From positions 32,700,254-32,764,253 of the forward strand of contig OX439129.1 in the NCBI GenBank assembly GCA_949318235.1: a stretch of DNA of 64,000 bases, written 5' to 3'. The position numbers and the translations under genes are program-made. Below the pieces are notes generated by a model that did not search any database, was not told the DNA's origin, and worked only from the letters and a program-made list of their open reading frames with translations. The DNA is from Ecdyonurus torrentis. Its lineage: Eukaryota > Arthropoda > Insecta > Ephemeroptera > Heptageniidae. Below are positions 50,601-63,500 of this stretch, piece by piece (the stretch's first letter is position 1; every line of letters begins with the position of its first letter).

Positions 50601-53600
50601 AAAGACACGCACGACACAAAAGCAAGAGCACAACTGGAAAGCAATCGCGAGCTCGCGAGTTGAGCGTTACTGACTAGGGGGAGGCGATGATGGTGGGGAA
50701 AGAAAGTCCAGTGAGTAGTATAGCAGCTAAAGCCTGGTAGCCACTACAGTAATGTACCAAATAAGAACACACAAATAATAATAATAATAAATATACTTCA
50801 CAGTAATGAAGCAATTTCAGAGAGTACTGGAGATGAAAATGACGATATGATTAACATTATTAGATCAACTTGTATTATATATGTTATGTATGTCAAATCA
50901 GCGTGTTAGATTTTTTTTTCACAGAATTACATATTTTATACATAGTAAATCGCTTGCAATTCAAAATATCGTTGATTTAAATTTGTTGAAACACAAGATA
51001 TATAAAAAAATATACTAAAATGTTATTTATATATTAGTTATGCCTTTTTAGCAATCTTAAAATCTTGAATTCAAAAATAGAAGTTAAATAGAAATTTCTG
51101 TGTTATAATAGAGTTTGTTATCAGAGAAATTTCTCACGTCTGTAAGTTTTACTTTTTATTAAATTAGAAGCTTTGCTGCCTTCTTTAAAAAAAATAAAAT
51201 AAATAAATACGTAATTATTATAACATATAAACACATACAATATAATAAAAATGAAAATAAAAGATATTACGATTGTTATAATCTAATAAAACTTTCTTTC
51301 AAACACTTAAACGCACGATTTTCTATAATTGATATAAATACAAATATATTTGCACTATAATATTTTAGAATTGTAATGCACGACTATACTATTATTTGTA
51401 GTATGTTTCGTGGGTCACACTACATACTATACCATGACATAGCGAGTATACGTTGTACTGTACTACCGGTCACAATATTCTCTAGAGCGTGTCCACATAA
51501 AAAACATGTGTGTCTATATAGGGGCAGGTGTCTTCTCCCCCAAACATACTATACCTAGACGGACGTGAAAATTAATGTGGCTATCAAAATTTCAAATGTA
51601 AAAATATGATATCTTGATAATGACGGTCCGTTGTTTACATAAATTGAATTGTATAAACACAACGATTTTCTTCTTTTTTATAATGAATATAAGTAGATTT
51701 TTATAATTTATATCATCATATTTTGTCCTTCTTTAAAATAGCTTTAAATTGTGCCAACTGAATGTATTATTTTGTTAAATAATAAAAATACGTAAGTAGT
51801 AAAACTTACAACTAATCATGAATAACGTTTTATATACTTCCCAATGCTTTGTAATATATTTTTAAGCTTCACACATTTCAGTCTTTGCAAATAATTAAAA
51901 AGAAAAAATCTCAAAAGGATTAAATTATTGACGTTATCATGACATGATTATGCTAAAATTTTACAAATTTTTGTAATGTTTGTCATAGATGACAATGCAT
52001 ATTACGATACATAAAAAAAACAGGAAAAATAATAATAAAAAAAAAAAAAAAAGAAAAACACAAGCACAATTTTACTAAAATACGAGACATAAAAATAGCT
52101 AAAAATGTATCATCATGATCATAACAAACAAAAAAATATTAAGATTATACTTTTAAAAAGTACAATTTTTTTGTCTTCATAAAGGGCAACATAACGTTTG
52201 AACATATTTTATCACAAATATTATTTTAAAATTAAATAAAATTGCAATTATAATAAGTTAAAACTTCGATTTTTATTTTTGTGTGTTAAAAATGAAATTT
52301 TTTAAAAATAATTAAAAAAAAATGCGTTATTAGAAGAGAAATTTTTTCCATAAATTAAAGAAGAAAATTTGTGTGTTCATAATAACAATGAAAAAGATAT
52401 TTAATAATTTGGACGATGCGTTGAGTGCACATGACGCTAATGAAGATTGCAGGCACAATGACAGCTGCAGTAAAAAAATAATAATACGTGTATGCAGTTA
52501 CTGGGACAAAGTAGCGTTTATTTCACGGAATCCAAACAACGAGTATTTTTTTCATAAATAAAAAATTCAACAAGCCTCTTGACCGCGAGACAAGAGTAAA
52601 TTAAAATGTATTTTATTTACTTTTTACTGTTTGTTTTTCTTCATTGGCTTTTGCATTTTTTTTTTTTTTTAATTTTTTTAAGAGAAAAGAGATTGATCTC
52701 TGTCGTCACTTCATCAACCTGTTGAGTGGTTTCAGACTTATAAAAAATATGCTAACTATGTTAGACTAGCAAATAAACTTTTTTATCTCCTGTTTTTGTT
52801 TTTATAATGTAAACTTCTATAAAATTTTATCCCACGATATATTTAAATAAGGTATTTAAAATGAAAAGTTTTTTTTTTTTTTTTACTATTGTTAGTTTTG
52901 AAGAAGGGAAAACTTCACAACTAAAATATATAATATGCAAGTTAAATGTTGACAAATGTAAAAATTTCTAGACTTTCCTTACATACCTAAATTATATGGT
53001 ACATTAAATAAGTTAAAGATTCAAAGTACTTCTTCGTCTTTTTCTTCTAATTCAAGGGCAAGGTTTGTGCGTGTTAGTTATAAGTATATAAGATTTCTCT
53101 TTTTTGTTGCACGAGAAAACTAAATTAAATAAAAAACCAGTCTCATCATCATGTAGTAAATGCATCGATATTCAAGTTATGGACCACTAAGGCAGTATAG
53201 CAAGTACGGGACATACAAGTGGCCTGACCTAGGACAATATTAACCAGGTCATCAGAACGCTATGTCCCGCCGTCTTGAAATATACGACATATACAGTAGT
53301 GTACCTTTTTGATTGCACTACTTGTAAATCAAAACATACTTAACATCATTATAAATCAAATAATATCATATATATTATATTATAACTAAAGAGTTAATAA
53401 AAATCTATTTTCTCTCAAGTAAGAAAAATTTGTAATAGTATTAAATTTGGAACATTAGAAAATTATTTATATTTTATAGATTTGATTTAAATTGAATAAA
53501 AGAATAATATTTTACTATCTATATTTTTTTGATTAAAGTAGAACTAAATTAAATTACTTTGGTTTTGTTGATTGTTGCATAATTTAATTTAAACTATACA

Positions 53601-56600
53601 AACAAATTTTATATTATTGTTTAGTAGAGATTGTCCCAGATATTTTTATTATAAAATTTACGTGAATATACCGTGACACAACGCGCCTGCGGTCTACAAA
53701 TTATCTGATACGATAGATTATTAATTGATTTTAATTTAATTTTCTTATAATATATTATTGTTATTATTTATCATTTACTATTTTTCAGTGTGGTTACAGT
53801 TATATTTAAAGTTAAAACGTCCAAAAAGATGCTTATATTGTTAGCTTTTGTTGTGAAAGTCGGCCGTGACCAAAAACCATGCAATTTTTTATTATTTATA
53901 TAAGATGTTTTTTAATGTAGCTAATTAAACAATGTAAATTATTTATTAATTAATTTTGAAGCAATTACTTTGTAATAAAAATAATTTGAATTCGGAAGTA
54001 AAAATATATATAAATATTTTGTAGTATAGAATTTTTGAAAGTATAATTTTTATGTATATTTTAGTTGCAAAATAAGAATTTGAGAGGTTATCATGAAATT
54101 TTATTGATTAATTTGTTGAAAGTAACAGACTAATCAGACAAAATTCAGTGCAGTGAATGTCACTTAAATTTACTTTAAAACAAAAGTAACATGCACAATG
54201 TAACAGGTAATTACTTAGAACTTTTAAGTTCTTTTAGAGAACAAGAGAGTAAAAAGTAATTTGCGATTGTATTTTTATTTACTACGTTGACAAACTGTAA
54301 AAATCAATCTTTTATCAGAATTAAATTTGTTCTAAATAAGTTACAATTTGATTTGTATATAAAATTGATTAAATCTTTAAGATATTTTATTACATAAAAA
54401 TATTCATTACATATTTATAATATATAGTAAGGTGTCAAAGTATGTATATAAATATATAAATGTGTCAAAACAAAGTATTAATTTACTTTATGTAATTACA
54501 AATAACACTTGCTTTTTAAAGTAAATCAAAGTGTTATATTAATTACAAGGTGAATATTTATTTATATTATACTGGTTTTGCTTGTTAAAGAAAGTGAATT
54601 AAGTGTCTCCTATTGCTCTGCTTGAAGCTCGCGCACCCAAAACGCTCGCGGTGAAAACGACTACTTTATTCACTGCATTTTTTTCTCTCTCTCTGGTTTG
54701 AAACAACGTAACTCAAGTAGTATCGATTGCGCAAACCCAATCAAGCTTGCCTTCTAGCAATCGTATATCCCACGCCAGGCAAAACAAGTTGCACTTTCAA
54801 TGAGAAGAAAACATGCAAAAATCCCATCCTTTACAAATTATACAAAAAAATTAACTCATGTTTAATTTGTTTTATGAAAGGAAATATATAACGTTTTTTT
54901 TTTTTTTTTTTTTCATGAGAAAGTTATTTATTTCTGAGAGAGAAAAAAGTTTAAAAAACGTATGAAATGATATATAGCCGTATTTTAATTATTGTCATAA
55001 AATACTTAAATAACTTTAAAGTATTTTTTTTCTCTCTCTCTCTCTCTTTTAGAATTCATTGTTTTGTTTATCTAGTTCTTACTTATATCTCTAGTTCATC
55101 AAAAACCTTTTACTTGTTTCTCCAAGGAAGTAATCAAATCGTATCATGAATCGTATGTAGTTTTTCCCTCTTAAAGTAATAAAAAAATTAAATCGTGAAA
55201 TGTGAAATATCGAAATTAAAGTTTAAGCTCTAAGGAAAAAAAAAAAAAAAAAAAAAAAAGCAACAACTGTATATACTTATTTTTTTATTTTTTAATTAAA
55301 CTATTACAAATAATTAATTAAAATTGAACTACATTATTATATTTTGTAAAGAGAAAATGTAATCGGCTTCCTCACGATTTATTTATTAATTTTAAAAACT
55401 AATACTGTACGCCATAATTTTCCATTCAATTTATGTACAATATGAAAAATTGCATAAAAATGGAATAGAGATATGCTTAATTTAACTGATTGCCGTCTTA
55501 TTGTTATAAAAAAATACTTGCAATCAGTAACATGATTTAGCAAAATATTATTATTATAAAAAATGATGTAAAATAAAATTACAATAATTCAGATTTATTT
55601 TCAAATATCATTCAAATCAAATTGTTTTACCAGTTTAAAAGAATTTCTATAGTCATTATATTATAAAGAATAATATAGTAAGTTGTAAGGAAATATTTAA
55701 AATAATACATTCTATTTTAGATGAATTTAGTTGTGTTTTTTTACGTAATATATGTTAGAAAGCTTTATGCATATTTAATAATAAAAAAAAATACTCAAAT
55801 AATTTAAAAAATAATATATTTGTATACAAGAAAGAATACTTAATAAGCTTTTAAATTTAAGCAATCAAGCGAAAAAATCATTCAATAAACTGTTCAATTT
55901 TAAGTTTTAAATTAAATAATATGAAAGTGCAATTTATCTATATATTTTTTCCCCATTAATAAAATTGCATTAAATTGAAGATGTAATAACAATTACTGAG
56001 CATATGGCAGACTTGTAGGTTGTTATAAAAAAATTATTTGATTTTGTTGAAAAAACTGTTGTGGATTGGAATTAAGTGTAATAATTAATAAAACTAGAGC
56101 ATATATATAATATACGATTAAAGTAATAATAATTAGTTTTATAAAAATATAATATATGATTGCAATATATTGTTTAAGTTGTCAGTCAATGTATTATAGC
56201 ATATTGTTTTTATATTTCTTTATTGCTTAGTCTAATCGTTAACATACCAAATACGTAAAATTATTTTCGCACGCAATTTCCACAACTAATTGGTTATAAA
56301 TTATGTAATACGGAAATATTCATTAATTTAAAAATCCCCTGATTTGAAATAAAGGATTTGTTTTTATTTTCAAGAAAATTGTCATGGTTTAATAAGATTA
56401 TAGCATCGCTTTAGTTTTTTTTCCTAAGAATTGCTAAATAGGGGGGGGGGGGGGGAATTGTGTGTTCATTGTTTTATAGTATTCCTTTTTTCATTTTTAA
56501 TTTAAAATCACTATTTTTTTCAAATATAATATTACTTTATTGAGTACACAACACAGCCAGTAATTATTATTGACCTTCGTTTACAATTATGTACTTTTAG

Positions 56601-59600
56601 GAGAAGAAAAAAAAAGTGAAAAATGCATATCTCCTAAACATAGAAGAAAACATTTTTTTTAAGTTGCTGTAACAATGCTATAGTTGAAGTTCAAGACATT
56701 CAGAGAGCATGTCATGTACTTTAATTTATGACAATGCACCAACTGCTCACCCACGTGAACGAAAGTGAACGTATACATTTTTGTCCACAATTCATAGAAT
56801 TATTTTCTACACTAAGTAAGAAACAAAACACAAGAATACAATGAAAATGTCAAAGATTATCAAAGTATAGAAAATTTATATACTGACAAGATTGCAAAGA
56901 CCTTCATTTCAACAATATTAACAAAGCGATTAATTTAAACTTCAGCGTGAGTAGGCGTTGAGAAGAATACAAAATTGCGATTCAAAGATGCAATAATATG
57001 TCACGTCTATATAAAATATACCAGGAAATATTTGTTAATATTTATGATATTTATAAATATACTTTGTTTTAATAACGCATTCTCTCACAATTTTAACTAA
57101 TAAAACTTGATTGTTTATATTTATTTACAAATATCTCCTTAAATATTTTAAATTCTGATATTTTACAGTATTAAAATTGAATTGCTTGAATGTACAGTAC
57201 TGTATATTACAATCATATACCAATGAAATTAAATTTTATATAATTTTATTTCTTCAAGAAGTGAAATTATATTACTGTGTTGAACTATACGTTAGAAATA
57301 CCAAAAGGAAACAGTCTGAATGAGATTGATTTTCTCGTTGGTAGCACATCACACAGGTGCTCAAATTATTTTGCTATATTATAAGAGGAATGGATGTGGT
57401 AGCAGTCTGGTAGGCAAGGTAGGAGAAAGGTGAAACTGGGCACATAGTGTATAGACAGCTAGAGCTTTCTCCAGCATCCGCACTATCAATATATCTGTAC
57501 CATCGAGGCCAATGTCTAGTTTTCAATATAATATCGATCATGCAGTCAATAAAAATTTTACCTTAAAAAAATAATATAATGAAATTTTAATTTTAGGTTT
57601 AAATATATAGCAAAAGAAAAGCGTGGTAGACATAATCAAATTATAAGGTATTGTTAGCAATGGGCAGTTAATATTTTTATTAAGTGAAGGTCATGACTTT
57701 CATCTTCAACTTTTTTTTTCTTTCAGTATTTTTTTATTATTTTACAGAAAAAACAACTTTACAAAATACAATATGTTTACGCCTTTGTATTAATCATTCA
57801 TGGTTTTGAAGATATAAAGTGCGGAGGAAAGGTCTGACAGTGCAATAAAGAATGTCCAGGCCTTGAAAAACGCCCTCAACTTACTATATTGCACGCAATC
57901 TGCCTACACCATTATACTCATCTCTTTATAATAATAACAAAATTATTGACTCCTATTTTAAAATTGAATTGTTTAATATCCTCGTAAATAAAATTCAATC
58001 ATATTTCCTGGCCATTTCTATGCATTATTAAAAACGTTTTGAATAATACATAATATCGATTTATGTCAAATAAACAAAAAGTCTCATGAATGCGATTTAT
58101 TTAATAAAAAAATCAATTGTATATAGGGCACCTGACAAAACTAATATCAGAAATTTAATTAAATCTTATAAGCTAATAAGGACTTCCTGAAGCTATTTCC
58201 CTTATTACAATGTAAAAAAAAAACACAATCTCAAGTCACCAATTTTTTAAAAAGCTTTCTGATATATAAAATAACTTGAGTGGGCCACTAACGATATTAG
58301 CAATACTGAAAGTTTTTGATATTAAAAGTGTTATGTTATTAAAATAATAAGAAATAAAGTATAATATTGTTATCGTAATGAAATGTAAAAATATTTAATA
58401 TTATGCAGTATTTCTAATTCATTGAAGCAAATAAAAATTTAATACAGCTTATAGAGATTATTATTTTGAATAAAATTTGCGTAAATTATAGTAAAGATAT
58501 AAATTAAATAACTTTTTTTTTTTACTTGTTATACCTTATTAAATTTTACCTTATTTTACTTCCTCTCAATGAAAAAAAAGTTTTCACTTCTGTTATTTAG
58601 ATTATACGGAAATAGTTTCAATGATTGGGCCTAAAGAACTTAAGATATCAATTGATAATTGTTTTATACTTCGTTGATTAAAGATAATTTTGTACATCTT
58701 GAAATAATGACACTTTTTTTTTTATTGTTACTGTTAAAAAATTTCTCTTCCAAAAAAAATGTCATTGAAGTTGACTTAAATCTGGTGTAACGCTCACAAT
58801 AATAATTTTATGATGCATTGATGCGCAGCAATAGCGCACCATTATTGTAAATTGTATTATTATAGTAATATAGTGAAAGTTGTGTAAAACAAAACTTACC
58901 ACAAGCAGCGCCTCGTTGCGCCCTAGCACCTCCACTACATCACAGGGAAATACTCCGGTGCGACCATTTACCGAGCCGTACAGCCACCCTATATTAACAT
59001 AAACATGAGGGTACATACATATCAAAATTATGACCAAATAAAAACACTGTGAAAGGATGTTTACAATAATAAAGATCATTTGCGATAATCAACTTCCTGG
59101 ATGAAAAATTATGTGACAGTCGAAGGCTCGAGGGTGAAATGTTTATTTACAGCGTAATTTAAATTTTAAAACTCTGTGATACATTACGTCTATTTTACCT
59201 TAATAGAGTTGAAACAGTAATAATAATACATTTTACACACACACGAATGAATAAATGCTCTTTATCACGTATGTTTGATTGCTCTAGATAAATATTAATA
59301 TATATGTTTGTGTATTTTATGTTTTTATTGTAAAAATGAAATACTCTGACTATAATACCTGAATATGTCATAAATAAGTCAGAAGACCATGTAAGTGGAT
59401 ATGTACCTTTTTTGGCCTCGTAATAAAAACCATTTATTATTATTAGAAATAAAATGGTTAACTATCGGAGTTAAGAGTTAATCATATATTTTAAGTTATT
59501 GTTTATTAAACACTAAATAATATCTGATACACTATAAAACATATTTTCAAGCAGCTAATTCTGTACTGCTTTTTAAATAAAAAATATTTGTTGCAAGTGC

Positions 59601-60525
59601 AATATTAATTAAAAGAACATAATGTGAAGAAACCTTTTTTAAAAGTTACAAGTGATGTTTTCCGATATAAAAATTTTTCACTCCATTTCTATGTATTTAG
59701 GCTTCCCCATGACATTATTCTCTAACTGTTAAGAGCAATCATGAATCGATGAAACATTTTCTATTTCTTTCTCTTTGTCACGTATGAACGTTACAGTAAA
59801 TTGATCATATTTATTTTTCTTTTGATATTAAAATAACAATAAATGATTTAAAACAAAAAGTTAAGCTTAATTCTAAAAGATATTAATTGAAATAATGAAA
59901 AGAAAAAATTAATTAAATTACTATTTCTAATCGATACAATATATTATATCACTAGTAGTGTAAAATTTGAAAGCAATAATTGTTTCTTTAGTTGCTTAAT
60001 TTCTTTTTATAATAAATAATAATAACTATAGCTATAATATAATTGATAATTTTAAATATAGTTATATTAAATTATGATTATTAAATATAGATTAGAAATG
60101 AAAACTTTAATGTGTAACGTATATACTTTTATTATGACTGTCATTGTGAATGTAATTATTTTATGATCTGTTAGATTGCAGTAGATTTGAACTTTTTAAA
60201 ACCGCTTGTTTGAACCTTGTTTAATTGTTTATACAAAACATGTTTACTACATTATACAAGAGGTTAAAAACAATTACTGAATCAACAATTGATATTGAGA
60301 CCGTAACGTTGTATCGCATACGATAGCCCCGCATATAATTTATATCATTTTTTTTTTTACAGCATCATACTGATGTACTGATTTAATTCAGTTTCTTTGT
60401 AGAAATGAATTCATATGAGGTCATTTTTTTTAACATGAAATGTTAATTTATTATAATGTAATAAAGATTTTTCTAAAAACATTACTAAATCACTTACAAA
60501 AATCTTCTGGTAATACGTAGCTCAT

Positions 60526-60558
<33 letters not shown>

Positions 60559-63500
60559 CCTTTTAGATTTGAATGAGAGCATCGAAATATTACGCTAATT
60601 CCTATATGAAAACAAACTATCGTTAGTTCAAAAACGGAAATTAAAAATTACAACAGATGTAAATAACATGTAAATGTTTGATTAAAAAGCATGATATATC
60701 TTAAAATCAGCAGATTTTTAAATTTACTGCAACAATATAATTTATAGCAAAAATTAATAAAAAGTAGGTTAATTAGATCATTATCATGTGTGTTTTTTAA
60801 ATAAATATAACATTAAGTAAAATTTATTCAATTAACAATTTACTTATGCATCTTTACTTGATTTAATGATAATATATTTTTAGGTGTTAAAATTACTCAT
60901 CAATTATTTGGATTTATGAAGTCAAACAATCACGATATCAACAAGCTCTAATTACTTTAATTTCTTTTTCAAATATAAAAATTTGAAAATATTTCTTGAA
61001 AGTATATAAATTAATTAATAAATTCAGTATAAGTTAAAAGAAAGCATTCTATATATAGAGAATTTAAATTTAAATAATATATACTTACGACGAATATTCA
61101 TAATCTCATTTTGATCACGTCTGTTATGACTTACAACAAGCTTATCACTAAAATTGTTTTAACTAAAGTTATATGACGTCAGAGGGCGCTATATACGTTA
61201 ATTAATTACATAACTTACAACAGAGGTGTTAGTCAATGTATATAAGGTCAGATTTTAACACGCGAATTACGACAAAAGTTAACATTTCACGCTACCAGTG
61301 CTCTTCTGTCACGTGATATTGAAAGGAAGTTGCTTAATTTAATATGCACTGTAAGAGTTTTTTTTGTTATGTCTTAATACTAATTGAAATTACTTGTAAT
61401 AAAATTTACATACAATACTAAATACAAGAAAAAATATTTAATTATATATATAAATATATTACCTTTTTGTAGATATTGGTCTCTATTGACGACTTTGATA
61501 AGTTCCCCTTTCTTGAATGCCAGAAGTGATGGTTCACGTGTGTTATGGTCCACAACTGCACGTACAAACTCGTGACTTCCCTGTAAACAAATTATTCAAA
61601 TATTCAAATCATAAATTTAATCATAAGTTAAATTTTATGGTTAGTAAGGTTTCTTTTTTGTATTACAAATCACGAGATGGAACTTGTAAAAATTTCACAC
61701 AATTGGGGAAAAAAAAAAAAAAAAAAAAAAAAACGTAGAAGGGCAAAAATAATTTCATTTGATGCATATCATTTCAGCATGACGTAACGGGGAGAATAAA
61801 ATCACACAGATTGCATACTTTACAGTTATTTAACGCTCCCTTTCATGGTTACATTTTTATGTAGGCAAAAATTAGCCTCAGTTTTGTGGGTCCCATTTTG
61901 TGGAAAGTAATTTAAGATGGTATATTGTTAAGCAAAAATTATGTCTTTAAATAATTAACCTTATCATTACAAACAACAACAAAAAAAAAAAAAAAAGTCA
62001 CAAATGTGCAATAGAAATTAAATGATACATGTTGTCATTAATGCATGACAAAAGAATGATAAAAAAAATCTCTTGCTTACCTTTTCTGTCTCAACAATGT
62101 AGCGTTCAATCATTGATCGGATTTGATTTGCACGGTGTGTGTAAAACACGTAACGAGTACCAGTGTTCAGCACGATTTGCAGAGCACTGCCTTTGGGTAC
62201 AGATGTCTCGGTAACCTCGTCAAAACTGCATTAAAAAAAAGCAGAAATAAAAATTAGTAGTTAAAATCACATATTAAATCACCACTAATTCCAAACAAAA
62301 AGAACAGTTCACTCAAGAGAAAATTTACTTTATACAATAATTTGGAATAAATAACTTTTTTGTTTTCAAAATATTTTAAATAAACAGTAATTTTAAGTAA
62401 AGTGACACATCAAACGGTTTTAGTGACTTCACTGATAAAAACAGACCTATATATTTTGTATCTGAAACCACTTTAAATATGTCAACCTCATCATAAAGAT
62501 AAAGCATATAACTAGTTTCAAAAGCAATAAATTTTTATAATAATAATAATAATTACTATTATAATTAAAGTTTTTAAGTTACTTACGTAAAGGTATCGAG
62601 GACTTGCAGATAGTCATTAGGGATGCTCTTTTCTCGTCTCACGAGTCTGATACCCGAGTGAGAGACTGCAAGATGCTGCACGTCAGGATTTTGATGTCCA
62701 CCCTGTGTAATAAATTATAAATTTACTATCCAGTTATAGCATGCATATAAATTTCATCAAGATTAATCTATACTTGTGAGTAGCAACTCATGAATTATTG
62801 ATGTCTATAAATAAAAAAAATCTGTATTATATTATACTCACAGTGATTGGGAAGATACGAGCAAAGTAAGTTGGCCATTCCTTTGCTAAGTCCACGATGT
62901 TCTTCTTGATTGTAACTTTGTGATGTGACGAGTGGAGGTTGCTGGGAGTTACACCGTAGCTGTCCAGCAGCTGCAACGTCACAAATTAAATGTAAATTAT
63001 TATTATTGTAATTTTAAGAATAATTGATATGAAGGTATTAGTAATTTACAAGTTATTAGCACATCATTGCTAATATTGAACTAACCTTGCGCATTTTAGT
63101 TCTCTCCTCGCGGCTAATACGAATACACGAGGGACTTAAAGTGTCTTGAACAACTTGGCAGAAAACAAGATGTAGAGCAAGAGGGTTGGTAAGAGCCTCA
63201 TTTGGCGAGAACACCTATAAATAAATAAAAATTGGGTTTTTAGTATGAGAATTATAAATAAGTAACTGAAAAAAAAAGTGATTAATAATATTTTAATAAT
63301 AATCGCAATCTTACCTCTTTTCTAATTTGTAGCTTCCAAGATACACGATTATAAGTGAAGAAGGCTGCATTGCTGGGAGGGTGAAGTTTGGTCTTCATGT
63401 TCTCCAAACTTCGAGCCAAGTCACGTTCCATTAGGACGGGTGCACTTGAGTCCACAGGCTTAAGAAACTCGGAAGATTCCTCGACTGTGGGGAAAAATCA

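Larger units (their letters stand above)
50761..58899. other. Large myosin intron
   Basis: A+T-rich. GC-richer islets lie at about 51370-51570, 53160-53290, 54600-54790 and 57340-57510, without coding exons I can support. A 15-base G run is at 56441-56455. The + strand frames at 51376-51558 and 52373-52561 are not convincing. Confidence 0.55.

Noticed and set aside
51376..51558. 60-residue + strand frame in a GC-richer islet
   Set aside because: No acceptor/donor pair or homology recognised; kept only as an islet in the intron description.
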